A stretch of DNA of 64,000 nt from NCBI RefSeq assembly GCF_018613875.1, contig NZ_JAGGPJ010000010.1:1-64000 (forward strand), in the 5' to 3' direction. Of the stretch, positions 47,779-57,198 are shown in pieces. The translations under genes were made by a program, and so were the position numbers. The DNA is from Arthrobacter sp. ISL-28. GTDB taxonomy: Bacteria; Actinomycetota; Actinomycetes; Actinomycetales; Micrococcaceae. How positions within the stretch are numbered: the stretch's first letter is position 1; every line of letters starts with the position of its first letter. A model generated the notes under the pieces. That model saw nothing but the letters and a program-made list of their open reading frames with translations, was not told the origin of the DNA and did not search any database.

Positions 47779-50280
47779 TCACGGACGCATTTCCTCTGTT
47801 GCTTCGATGTCGATGATCCGGTGGATGGACAGCACCCGCTCGGTGTCCTTGGCGGGGTCGAAGACCCGGACCCGTCCGCCGGTGACCGATACGGGAACAA
47901 CGGTTTCCAGCTTGGCATTCCCCATGCTGTCCACCACATTCATGGTGACCCGCTGTTTGAGCCTGATGGCTGTCCGCAGCGTCTCCAGCCCCAGCTGCGT
48001 GGCTTCCTCTCCGCCGTTGAGGGCCGCGCTGGCACGATGCCCGTTGGGGCCAGCCACAGCCGCGTGGCTGCGCAGTACCGTGAGCTGGGCGGCAATGTCG
48101 GCTTCCGGCGGCGCCGTCCGCGGAGCGCTGTAGACCGGGCGCCCCGCGGCGCCAGCCACCGGGGCTGTGCGGTTCAGGCGGACGACGGCGGAACCGGACT
48201 CTTCGACGGCAGGTGACAGTCCCAGCCCGCGCAGCACCAATGCGGTCTGCCGGGGTGGTGCGGAGGAAACCAGGACGGTGGGGGCGATCCGGACGAGGTT
48301 CAGCGAGGCCGCCGCGGCCTCGCCGGCCAGCTCGACAAGTGCCGCTTCGTCATCGCTTTGGATAAAGCTGGCGGCTGCCCCGACCCGCAGCTTGCCATGC
48401 CGCTGGGCGGTGTCCTCGATGAGATACTCCAGCGGCTGCGGAACGGCGGTGGCCGAATGTCGGCGCAGGAAATCCAGCATGGACGCGGAATCCAGCCCCC
48501 CGTCGAGGGCACGCCGGATGGATTGCACCGAGAACCGGTAGATGGTGGCAGGGCCCTGCCCCTCGGCGTCTGCCATCCGCTGCAGCTGTTCGCTCAGCTC
48601 CGGCGTCAGGTATCCCGGAGCGACAGCGGTAAGGTCGGCCTGCAGCAGGACATGGTTCAGCGCCGCCGGGAGGTGCTCGCCGAGGATGTTCATCGCGTCG
48701 TCCGGCGCATCCGCTGCAATGGCGGCGCCCAGCTGGCTCAGGGCACCCGAGCCGATCAGCCCGAGCATCTCAGCCTCGGCCAGGACCCCGCGGATCAGCG
48801 AGCTGAAGCGCCGTGCCATGCGGGGCTGAGACCATTCCGCGCGCTGCAGCACGGCATCGGCATTGAGGACGGGAGCCGTGCCGTCGGCTGCCTCCGCTTC
48901 CAGCGTCAGCTCGTGCAAAATCTCCAGGATTCTCTTGCGGACGACCGGCGCATCGGGCCGCTGGGCCTCAGCGGACAGAGCATTGATCGTGGTGCCGGCG
49001 GCCGTCCGGTGGCTCGGCGGTCCGGAAGGCTGGGCGGTGACGGGCTGCCCCACCAGCGACGGGGCGCGTTCGCTGGCCAGCCAGGCGTTGACCAGCCAAA
49101 GCCACTGTTCCTGCCGGGGCAGGCCCAGCCACTCCAGCTGGGGCGTCGGCTGCACCCAGCAGGAGCTGTCCACGTCCAGTCGGATCAACCCCGCCAGGGC
49201 GCAGAACTCAAGCAGCACCGCCGCCATGTGCTGGTCCACCCGCAGGGCCTCGGCAAGCCTGCGCATTTCGCGGATGCCCACTCCGCCGCTCCGCAGCGTG
49301 GCCAGCGGCTGCTCCCTGACGGCATGGAGCAACTCGCCGGTGAGCCGCAGGGTTTCGGCGATGGCGCCGAGGGCAGCGTTCCGGCGCAGGGAAGCGGTGG
49401 TTGTTCCCAGCGTGGGTCTGGGGGGAGTGAGGGAAAAGTTGTCGATCACGGCCCCGCCGCGGAGCGACATGCCGACGCTGTGCGGCAGTTCCACATGAGC
49501 GGCGTCCAGGGGCACCAGCAGGCCGCGGGCCAGCAGCCAGTCCACCGGCCCCACATCGTGGCTCTCGGCGGTGACTGATGCTTTTCGCTGTGCCTGGGGG
49601 ACGGCACCCATGGCCCAGTTGCTGAACCTGGCGAGCAGCGCCGTCGTGCGTTCGGGGGCCTTGGCGAGGATAGCGCGCAAAGCCTCCGGAGAGGAGGTCC
49701 AGTGCTGCAGCGCCAGCGCTGCCTCCATGGGAGTGGTGGCCGCCTGGATGGCGGCACCGCTGCGGTGCAGTTCGCCGACCAGCTGGACGACGCGCTGGGC
49801 GAAAGCCGGCTGCAGCCGGACCAGCTCGGTGTAGCTTCGCCCGAGCCCGGCCGGATAGATGCCGACGACGTCCTTCAAGCTGCCCACCGGCAGGTAATAC
49901 CGCTGCCGGTGGGCAGCGGGGCCGGCGGTGTGAGGAGGCTCTGCCCGTTGGACCAGTGCCAGTTCCTGGAGCGACAGAAGGATCCGTTCAACAGCGGCCA
50001 CCGTTGAGCCGGCGATCATTTTCTTGACGCCCGTGGCAGACGCGCTGTGCCCGGTGTCCGTGTTCGTGCACAGGTGCAGGGTCTCCAGCACCTGCATCTG
50101 GGGCCGGTTCAGCCGTTCCAGGGCGCGCTGCACGCTGACTCTGGCGCTGGCGCGCGCTGCCAGGGCCGCGAAGTCCGGGACGCCCGGCGAGATCAGGTCC
50201 GGCCGAGCAATGAACAGAGCACGCAGCGACTCGTCGCTGCGTGCCTCAAGTTCCTTGCTGAGCGCACGAATGAGGGACAT
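47779..50280 (-). CDS. XPB-associated helicase-like domain protein
   Basis: An 833-residue protein of the family annotated helicase-associated domain (Helicase_C_3 / XPB-Ssl2-like). No Walker motifs are evident. It starts SLIRALSKELEARSDESLRALF and contains several predicted winged-helix-like repeats (for example EMRRLAEALRVDQHMAAVLLEF and MLDFLRRHSATAVP). It precedes the XPB gene by 14 bp, so the two probably act together in repair or transcription. The ATG at 50280 is preferred to the extended frame. Confidence 0.82.
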   Translation of the reverse strand: MSLIRALSKELEARSDESLRALFIARPDLISPGVPDFAALAARASARVSVQRALERLNRPQMQVLETLHLCTNTDTGHSASATGVKKMIAGSTVAAVERILLSLQELALVQRAEPPHTAGPAAHRQRYYLPVGSLKDVVGIYPAGLGRSYTELVRLQPAFAQRVVQLVGELHRSGAAIQAATTPMEAALALQHWTSSPEALRAILAKAPERTTALLARFSNWAMGAVPQAQRKASVTAESHDVGPVDWLLARGLLVPLDAAHVELPHSVGMSLRGGAVIDNFSLTPPRPTLGTTTASLRRNAALGAIAETLRLTGELLHAVREQPLATLRSGGVGIREMRRLAEALRVDQHMAAVLLEFCALAGLIRLDVDSSCWVQPTPQLEWLGLPRQEQWLWLVNAWLASERAPSLVGQPVTAQPSGPPSHRTAAGTTINALSAEAQRPDAPVVRKRILEILHELTLEAEAADGTAPVLNADAVLQRAEWSQPRMARRFSSLIRGVLAEAEMLGLIGSGALSQLGAAIAADAPDDAMNILGEHLPAALNHVLLQADLTAVAPGYLTPELSEQLQRMADAEGQGPATIYRFSVQSIRRALDGGLDSASMLDFLRRHSATAVPQPLEYLIEDTAQRHGKLRVGAAASFIQSDDEAALVELAGEAAAASLNLVRIAPTVLVSSAPPRQTALVLRGLGLSPAVEESGSAVVRLNRTAPVAGAAGRPVYSAPRTAPPEADIAAQLTVLRSHAAVAGPNGHRASAALNGGEEATQLGLETLRTAIRLKQRVTMNVVDSMGNAKLETVVPVSVTGGRVRVFDPAKDTERVLSIHRIIDIEATEEMRP

Positions 50281-50290
50281 CAGTCCAACG

Positions 50291-50524
50291 TTACCGCCCG
50301 CTGCCGCTTCCTGTCCGTCGGCGTGCGGCAACGCCGTCGATCACTAGGACGAACATCAGGATGAAAGCGAGCGGAAGTCCATAAAGAGCGGTGGATGTTA
50401 TCCAGGGCGGAGCGGCCTGGCCGCCAAAGGCCATCGCCATAACCGTTCCCACGGCGGCCAGGGAGAGCACTGCCAGGATTGCAGCGGCGATCATCAGGGG
50501 ACGCCGGAAACGCGTGGGTATCAT
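50291..50524 (-). CDS. Small two-helix membrane protein (77 aa)
   Basis: Two hydrophobic helices (LMIAAAILAVLSLAAVGTVMAMAF and LYGLPLAFILMFVLVIDGVA) with a basic end RRRTGSGSGR. I do not recognise a family. TAGCGT at 50532-50537 on the minus strand is 7 bp before the ATG, so it may be leaderless. It lies 10 bp upstream of the XPB-partner gene, probably part of its operon. Confidence 0.7.
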   Translation of the reverse strand: MIPTRFRRPLMIAAAILAVLSLAAVGTVMAMAFGGQAAPPWITSTALYGLPLAFILMFVLVIDGVAARRRTGSGSGR

Positions 50525-50708
50525 GCACGTAACGCTAACAGTCCGGCCACGGCCGCGCCTCAAAGCAGGAATCCAGAGCCAGTCAGGATAACCTTGAATC
50601 AACAGACCAACATGGACCAGGCAGTCATTCCCTGAACCCGCATATCAGTGCGGATGCGGTGATGGCCGGACATGTCTTAGTAACGCCAGAACGAAGAAGG
50701 TTGATTAC

Positions 50709-51092
50709 GTGCCTACCGGCAAAGTCAAGTGGTATGACAAGGACAAAGGTTTCGGGTTCCTCGCAGGTGAGGACGGGCAGGAAGTGTTCCTGCCCAAGTC
50801 GGCGCTTCCCGAGGGCGTCCACGAACTGAAGGCCGGCACCCGCGTTGAATTCGGTGTGGCTGACGGCCGCAAAGGTGCCCAGGCCCTGGGCCTCCGTGTC
50901 CTGGACAAGACGCCGTCCATCGCCAAGGCCAAGCGGCCTAACGCCAAGGACCTCGCACCGCTGGTACAGGACCTTGTCAGCGTGCTGGACAACCTGTCCG
51001 GCACGCTGTCCGCAGGCAAGTACCCGGAGGGTAATAAAGGCAAAGCCATCGCTGCCGCCCTGCGTAAGGTTGCCGACGAGCTGGACGCTTAG
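50709..51092 (+). CDS. Cold-shock domain protein with C-terminal extension
   Basis: A 127-residue protein with a cold-shock domain at about 1-65 (PTGKVKWYDKDKGFGFLAGEDGQEVFLPKSAL) and a unique basic/helical C-terminal half of about 55 residues ending VLDNLSGTLSAGKYPEGNKGKAIAAALRKVADELDA. The second half is not part of the canonical domain. GTG start 9-10 bp after GAAGG. DUF3027 follows 8 bp downstream as a likely operon partner. Confidence 0.9.
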   Translation: MPTGKVKWYDKDKGFGFLAGEDGQEVFLPKSALPEGVHELKAGTRVEFGVADGRKGAQALGLRVLDKTPSIAKAKRPNAKDLAPLVQDLVSVLDNLSGTLSAGKYPEGNKGKAIAAALRKVADELDA

Positions 51093-51100
51093 GCATCCCC

Positions 51101-51664
51101 ATGAACCCGGAACCTGATCAGGCCGAGTCCAAGGTGGAGCCAAAGGCCCCCAAACGGCGCGCCGGTGTCCCGGTATGGCGCACCGGTAAGCCGGACGCCG
51201 TCCTGGCGGCTGCCGTGGACGTTGCACGGTCCGCCATTGAAGGCATAGCGAAGGCATCCGAAATCGGCGAGCACATCGCAGCGCGCACCGAGGGCGACCG
51301 CCTGGTGACGCACCTCTTCGAATCGCGGCTGCCCGGGTACGTCGGCTGGCAGTGGTATGCCGTGCTCACGCGCAACTCGCGGTCCAAGGTGATAACGGTG
51401 AATGAGCTGGGCCTGTTGCCCTCGGAGGACTCCATCCTCGCACCGGAGTGGATCCCGTGGGCCGAACGGGTACGGCCCGAGGACGCCCAGGAAGACGCCG
51501 CTGAAGAAGGCGGCACTGATGCCGGCGAGGCGGAGGAACCTGCAGAATCCCCAGAGGAGGAGCAGGCCAGGGCTCCAAGGGAAGATTCCGTCGAGCCGTC
51601 CGGCGGCGGAACGGCGGACGGCGCCGGCCCGGACACAAGCCCGGACGACGCCGTCGAACGCTGA
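51101..51664 (+). CDS. DUF3027 family protein
   Basis: A 187-residue actinobacterial DUF3027 protein with a core from VLAAAVDVARSAIEGIA through EHIAARTEGDRLVTHLFESRLPGYVGWQWYAVLTRNSRSK to VTVNELGLLPSEDSILAPEWIPWAERVRPED. The C-terminal 70 residues are acidic and low-complexity. Function unknown. It is coupled to the cold-shock domain gene, and this neighbourhood is conserved in related genera. Confidence 0.88.
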   Translation: MNPEPDQAESKVEPKAPKRRAGVPVWRTGKPDAVLAAAVDVARSAIEGIAKASEIGEHIAARTEGDRLVTHLFESRLPGYVGWQWYAVLTRNSRSKVITVNELGLLPSEDSILAPEWIPWAERVRPEDAQEDAAEEGGTDAGEAEEPAESPEEEQARAPREDSVEPSGGGTADGAGPDTSPDDAVER

Positions 51665-51678
51665 CGCTGTCAGCGTCA
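51662..51678. terminator. Small hairpin between convergent genes
   Basis: TGACGCT at 51662-51668 pairs with AGCGTCA at 51672-51678 around 3 bases, overlapping the DUF3027 stop and lying before the serC end. A weak terminator. Confidence 0.5.
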
Positions 51679-51693
51679 CCGGTTTGGGAGAGA

Positions 51694-53164
<1,471 letters not shown>

Positions 53165-53860
53165 ATGACGGATCTGATCGATACCACGGAGATGTATCTT
53201 CGGACCATTTTGGAGCTTGAAGAAGAGAACATCGTGGCGCTGCGCGCCCGCATCGCTGAGCGCCTCCGCCATTCAGGACCCACCGTCTCCCAGACCGTCG
53301 GCAGGATGGAGCGGGACGGACTGGTGGTTGTTTCCGATGACCGTCATCTTGAGCTGACGGAAGTGGGCCGGAAGCGCGCCACGGAAGTGATGCGCAAGCA
53401 CAGGCTTGCTGAGCGGCTGCTCGCCGACGTGATCGGCCTGGACTGGGCCTACGTCCATGACGAGGCCTGCCGGTGGGAGCATGTGATGAGCGAACGGGTG
53501 GAGCGCAGGATCTATGAACTGCTGGACCACCCCACGGAATCGCCCTACGGCAACCCGATTCCCGGGCTGGCGGCACTTGGTGGGGAATCCTCTTCCGACT
53601 TCCCCGATGGCGGCATAACCCTGCTCGAGGCCATGGCCGGATATGGTCCGGACTCGCGCGTCAGGGTCAGCCGCCTGGCGGAGCCTATCCAAGTTGAGCC
53701 CGAACTGCTGGTCCAGCTGGACGAAGGCGGCATCCGCCCCGGCGCTACGGTATCCCTGGAGCGGGTGGGGGAGTACATCTCGGTGCGTGTCCCGGGGATT
53801 GAGGGAGCGCTCGAGCTTCCGCCGGAAGTCGCTGCACACGTTTTCGTCCGTGTGAGCTAA
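53165..53860 (+). CDS. DtxR/IdeR family metal-dependent repressor
   Basis: A 231-residue regulator with the full three-domain form: N-terminal winged helix (LIDTTEMYLRTILELEEEN, GPTVSQTVGRMERDGLVVV), dimer domain with metal ligands (HRLAERLLADVIGLDW, DEACRWEHVMSERVERRI) and a C-terminal SH3-like domain (GIRPGATVSLERVG). It senses Fe2+ or Mn2+. It could control the siderophore-interacting gene at 35617. A c-di-AMP riboswitch region follows. Confidence 0.94.
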   Translation: MTDLIDTTEMYLRTILELEEENIVALRARIAERLRHSGPTVSQTVGRMERDGLVVVSDDRHLELTEVGRKRATEVMRKHRLAERLLADVIGLDWAYVHDEACRWEHVMSERVERRIYELLDHPTESPYGNPIPGLAALGGESSSDFPDGGITLLEAMAGYGPDSRVRVSRLAEPIQVEPELLVQLDEGGIRPGATVSLERVGEYISVRVPGIEGALELPPEVAAHVFVRVS

Positions 53861-53949
53861 GTCGGCACCGCGCGGATCTGTCTGACATCTGTAGCCAGAT
53901 GTGACTGCACTTAAACATCACGGATTTATTACTGCGCACTTTAATCGCC

Positions 53950-53955
53950 TATAGT
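53950..53955 (+). promoter_or_regulatory. -10 element before riboswitch 1
   Basis: TATAGT at 53950-53955 would start transcription near 53962, some 40 bases before the c-di-AMP aptamer. A -35 box is weak. Confidence 0.5.
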
Positions 53956-54001
53956 TAAACAGCAACGCCGATACCAAAGCGTTACCTGATCTGGAGCCGA
54001 G

Positions 54002-54215
54002 CTCTGCCAGCGGATCAGTACGAATCACCTACTGGCAGAGGCGGGGGAACCACAATCGGCTGTTGAAAAACAGCCTTGGGGTGAAGTCCGCAAGCAGCAG
54101 GTCACTTTCCACAGATGGAATCTCCCGGGATACCCCTGTGCCGAAATGCTTGCTACGGCGGACCGGGTTGAAGATCTCTCTGACCCGAATCCGACAGCTA
54201 ACTTCGCAGGCTATC
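54002..54215 (+). promoter_or_regulatory. Cyclic-di-AMP riboswitch (ydaO-yuaA) 1
   Basis: P1-like arms CTCTGCCAG (54002-54010) and CTGGCAGAG (54032-54040) are followed by GCGGGGGAACC, CTTGGGGTGAAGTCCGC and GACCCGAATCCGACAGCTAA, the conserved core of the ydaO class. It lies in the leader of an M23 peptidase gene. Known family members are OFF switches that reduce cell-wall hydrolase expression when c-di-AMP is high. Confidence 0.9.
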
Positions 54216-54231
54216 CAGAGAGGAACCGTTC

Positions 54232-55056
54232 TTGACCATGCAGAATTCGCGGGGCCGCCGCCGCGCGGCAGGTCCCGCTGCGGAGCCGCGCACCCCCGCA
54301 GTATTCGCCACTGAACGCCCCCGGGATGCGCAGCGCGAAGCACGGAAGCAGCGCAGTCCCTTCCGCCAGGTCACAGATTTCGCCTCCGCCAGCGGAGTGG
54401 GTCAGAAGGCTGGAGTCGCACTGGCCGCCACTGGCCTCCTGCTGACAGTCACAGTCCCCGCTACAAGTCCGGTCATGGCTACCGGTGACCAACGGGCAAC
54501 CGCCGGAGCACTTTCTTCGGCAGCGCAGCCGGAAGTTTCCGCTGAAGCAGCCGCCAAAATCGACTTCAGCCGCACTTCGGTGTCCACAAAGGGTGACCCG
54601 GACGGCAAGCTCAAACAGCTCCTGACTGCCCAGTCTGCGGGGAAGATCACACGGGCTGCCTCCGTCGGTAGCCTGGGGCTTCCCCTGGCAATCGCGATCA
54701 AGTCATCTCCGTTCGGATATCGCGTAAGTCCGATCACAGGCGGGGCGGGGGAGTTCCACCGGGGCCAGGATTTTGCCGCCGAGTGCGGAACACAGGTGTT
54801 CGCCGCCGCGAGCGGCACTGTTACTTTTGTCGGCTGGCACGCCTTCGGCGGTGGCAACAGGGTTGTCATCGACCATGGCAACGGCCTCGAAACCACGTAC
54901 AACCACTTGTCGTCATCGAGCGTCCAGGTCGGCCAGAAGGTCAACCGGGGCGACGTGGTGGCGCTCAGTGGGACCACGGGCGCATCCACGGGCTGCCACC
55001 TCCACTTTGAGGTGATGGTCAACGGAGAAGTCGTTGATCCCACCGGCTGGCTTTAA
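54232..55056 (+). CDS. M23 family peptidoglycan endopeptidase
   Basis: A 274-residue exported enzyme with a long signal region (basic 1-40, then GQKAGVALAATGLLLTVTVPA) and an M23 zinc peptidase at about 155-274 with FHRGQDF and GCHLHFEV. It cleaves peptide cross-links or interpeptide bonds in the wall. The TTG at 54232 is 7 bp after AGAGGA; an ATG two codons later is 13 bp from it. Controlled by c-di-AMP riboswitch 1. Paralogue of the M23 gene at 30602 without its proline tail. Confidence 0.92.
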   Translation: MTMQNSRGRRRAAGPAAEPRTPAVFATERPRDAQREARKQRSPFRQVTDFASASGVGQKAGVALAATGLLLTVTVPATSPVMATGDQRATAGALSSAAQPEVSAEAAAKIDFSRTSVSTKGDPDGKLKQLLTAQSAGKITRAASVGSLGLPLAIAIKSSPFGYRVSPITGGAGEFHRGQDFAAECGTQVFAAASGTVTFVGWHAFGGGNRVVIDHGNGLETTYNHLSSSSVQVGQKVNRGDVVALSGTTGASTGCHLHFEVMVNGEVVDPTGWL

Positions 55057-55113
55057 GTAAAACCGATGGAAAACTCTCACATTCCTGTGACACGCCGTGA
55101 TCTGAATGTGACA

Positions 55114-55168
55114 TTGACTCTGAACTGCTGTACCGTCTAAACCGCGTCAACTTTTCCGAAGTTGACGC
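55114..55168 (+). promoter_or_regulatory. Promoter and hairpin before riboswitch 2
   Basis: TTGACT at 55114-55119 with a TCTAAA-like -10 at 55136-55141 would start transcription near 55147. The perfect 10-bp hairpin GCGTCAACTT/AAGTTGACGC (55144-55153 and 55159-55168) sits at that start; it may terminate the previous gene or begin the new leader. Confidence 0.5.
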
Positions 55169-55187
55169 CTTTGAGTGGATTGCCTAA

Positions 55188-55350
55188 CTCTGCCACCGCT
55201 CAAGGTCCGTTCGCATTACATCGTCTGGCAGAGGCGGGGGAACCAATTTTGGTCTTCGCAAGAAGGCCTTGGGGTTAAGTCGCAAAGCTTCCCAGGAAGC
55301 GGCGCGGCCGGGTGACTCCCATCCGAATCCGACAGCTCACCTCGTAGGCA
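55188..55350 (+). promoter_or_regulatory. Cyclic-di-AMP riboswitch (ydaO-yuaA) 2
   Basis: CTCTGCCA (55188-55195) pairs with TGGCAGAG (55226-55233), then GCGGGGGAACC, CCTTGGGGTTAAGTCGC and ATCCGAATCCGACAGCTCAC with CTCGTAGGC. The motif order equals riboswitch 1; the sequences match in the conserved core and differ in the loops. It controls the NlpC/P60 gene that follows. Confidence 0.9.
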
Positions 55351-55368
55351 TTGGGAGAGGCTACCTTC

Positions 55369-56097
55369 GTGTCTTCACGCCACAATCTTGCGCGCCACCG
55401 TGCGCAAACGGTTCGTATGAACCCGTTGGACTCCGTGTCCAAGGCAGTAAGCGCCAATGCTGGCACAGTAGGTCGTCAGGCAGCTGTTATCGCAGCTGCT
55501 TCAGGGCTCGTCCTGAGCATTGGCATGCCGGCTAACGCTGCCGACGCCACCATCGGTGTCTCCGCTTCCGCGGAGTCCGGATCCCAGGGCACGCAGCTGG
55601 CTGTAACCGCCGCACCCACCGCAACTGTCTCCTTCGAGCGTCCTGCCGTCACCACCGAGGCGGCTCCGGTTCTCGAGACTCTTGCCGTGCAGTCCAGCGG
55701 CGATGCAACGGCGGATGCATCCCTTACGGCCAAGGCGGACAAGGTGGCCGACGCCGCCGGCTCCGCTGCGACGTCAGGGCTGGCAGCTATCGCCTACACC
55801 GGTATCGGCAGCCCCTACGTCTGGGGTGGCACCACTCCCAGCGGCTGGGACTGTTCCGGCTTTACCCAGTGGGTCTACGCCCAGGCAGGCATCAGCATCC
55901 CCCGCGTCAATGCGTGGACTGCCATGAAGCCCACCTCGACTCCCGCTCCCGGCGACCTGGTCATGCAGAACGGCGGCGCCCACGTGGGCATCTACGTCGG
56001 CAACGGAATGATGATCAGCGCGCTGAACCCCTCGCAGGGAACGATCCTGCACGCCGTGTCCGCCACGGGCACGTCCTCCTTCTTCACCCTTCGCTAA
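55369..56097 (+). CDS. Secreted NlpC/P60 peptidase
   Basis: A 242-residue exported cell-wall peptidase. A long signal region holds GRQAAVIAAASGLVLSIGMPANA with cleavage near ANAA. The C-terminal NlpC/P60 domain shows YVWGGTTPSGWDCSGFTQWVYAQAG with the catalytic cysteine, and GAHVGIYVGNG with the histidine. GTG start 8 bp after GGGAGAGG. It cuts D-Glu-diamino acid bonds in stem peptides, likely under c-di-AMP control. Confidence 0.93.
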   Translation: MSSRHNLARHRAQTVRMNPLDSVSKAVSANAGTVGRQAAVIAAASGLVLSIGMPANAADATIGVSASAESGSQGTQLAVTAAPTATVSFERPAVTTEAAPVLETLAVQSSGDATADASLTAKADKVADAAGSAATSGLAAIAYTGIGSPYVWGGTTPSGWDCSGFTQWVYAQAGISIPRVNAWTAMKPTSTPAPGDLVMQNGGAHVGIYVGNGMMISALNPSQGTILHAVSATGTSSFFTLR

Positions 56098-56195
56098 AAA
56101 CCCATTCGGGGCGATCCGGCATACCCCCAAGATGCCGGCGCGTCCATAGCCCGCGGCCTGCTACCGCAGCCCGGGGAACACGAAAGAGAGAAAAA

Positions 56196-56954
56196 ATGAC
56201 TACACGTGCACCCATTGCACGGCACCGCGCCGAGGTCACCAAGACCAACTCGCTGGCTGTCATTGCCAAGGCTGTCGGCGACAACGCTGGTGGCATGGGC
56301 CGCCAGGCAGCAGTTATCGCTGCGGCTTCAGGGCTGGTCCTGACCAGCGGCATCGCAGCCAACGCTGCGCAGACCAACGTTCAGCGCGAATCGGTTCCGG
56401 CTTCGAATCTTGAGGTTCAGTCCGTTGCCCCGGAAGCCATTTCCGCTGCATCCAGCATTGCCATCTCCTATGAGAAGCCTGCTGTTTCCACCACTCCGGC
56501 CCCCGTCGTCGAGGCACCCAAGCCCGTCGTCCAGGTTCAGGAAGCTACTCCGGCCGTTGACGCTGCTCCGGCAGTTGAAACCGCTGCCAGTGTCGAAGCT
56601 GCTCCCGCAGCCAATACCTCTGCCAGCAGCAAGGGCGCTTCGATCGCCGCTGCTGCATACGCCCAGCTGGGTGTTTCGCAGGACTGCACCATGCTGGCCA
56701 CGAACTCCCTGGCCGCCGTGGGCATCCACTACCACGGCTGGCCGGCAGGTTACCTCTCCCTGGGCCGCACTGTCAGCGCTGCCGAAGCCAAGCCGGGCGA
56801 CCTCGCCTACTACGAAAACGGCGGCATGGGCCTGGCCCACATCGCTGTCTACGTCGGCAACGGCCAGGCTGTTCATGGTGGCTGGAACGGCGGAACCACC
56901 GCGCTGTTCAGCGTCAACGTCGGCTCCGGCCCGGTCTTCATCCGCGTCAGCTAA
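56196..56954 (+). CDS. Divergent NlpC/P60-like secreted protein
   Basis: A 252-residue exported protein with the same signal region as its neighbour (GRQAAVIAAASGLVLTSGIAANAA), a Pro/Ala/Glu linker and a C-terminal domain. The usual DCSGF is replaced by SQDCTMLATNSLAAVG, and the WGG segment is missing, but PGDLAYYENGG and LAHIAVYVGNG with the histidine fit the family. Cys and His remain, so activity is possible but the substrate pocket differs. No riboswitch precedes it; the two genes may be co-transcribed. An AGAGAGAAAAAA leader precedes the ATG. Confidence 0.85.
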   Translation: MTTRAPIARHRAEVTKTNSLAVIAKAVGDNAGGMGRQAAVIAAASGLVLTSGIAANAAQTNVQRESVPASNLEVQSVAPEAISAASSIAISYEKPAVSTTPAPVVEAPKPVVQVQEATPAVDAAPAVETAASVEAAPAANTSASSKGASIAAAAYAQLGVSQDCTMLATNSLAAVGIHYHGWPAGYLSLGRTVSAAEAKPGDLAYYENGGMGLAHIAVYVGNGQAVHGGWNGGTTALFSVNVGSGPVFIRVS

Positions 56955-56975
56955 GACAAAGCCAAGGCTTTAACA

Positions 56976-57008
56976 GGACCCCTGCCCCTGCGGCAGGGGT
57001 CCTTTTTT
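56976..57008 (+). terminator. Rho-independent terminator
   Basis: GGACCCCTGCC at 56976-56986 pairs perfectly with GGCAGGGGTCC at 56992-57002, followed by six T at 57003-57008. Confidence 0.95.
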
Positions 57009-57198
57009 GCCTCTTTTTCGCCGACTTTCGCCTTCCGGTGCGCCCGGCTGGCTCCGTTGCGGGAAGGACCGGAATTCCGCCGATTCGCCGATCTGCCCTG
57101 TGAGTGTTTACTCTTGTGGTGTCGATCCATAGCCCGGACATGCAGAGGGCAGCCGGCCCTCGCGCCTCTGCCGGGTGCGGCCGTGAAGAGGTATGTGC

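Noticed and set aside
46545..47816. Open frame of 423 codons on the plus strand
   Set aside because: Antisense to the XPB helicase gene, whose motifs are all present.
55269..55535. Open frame over the second c-di-AMP riboswitch
   Set aside because: The stretch is explained by the riboswitch and the out-of-frame NlpC/P60 start.
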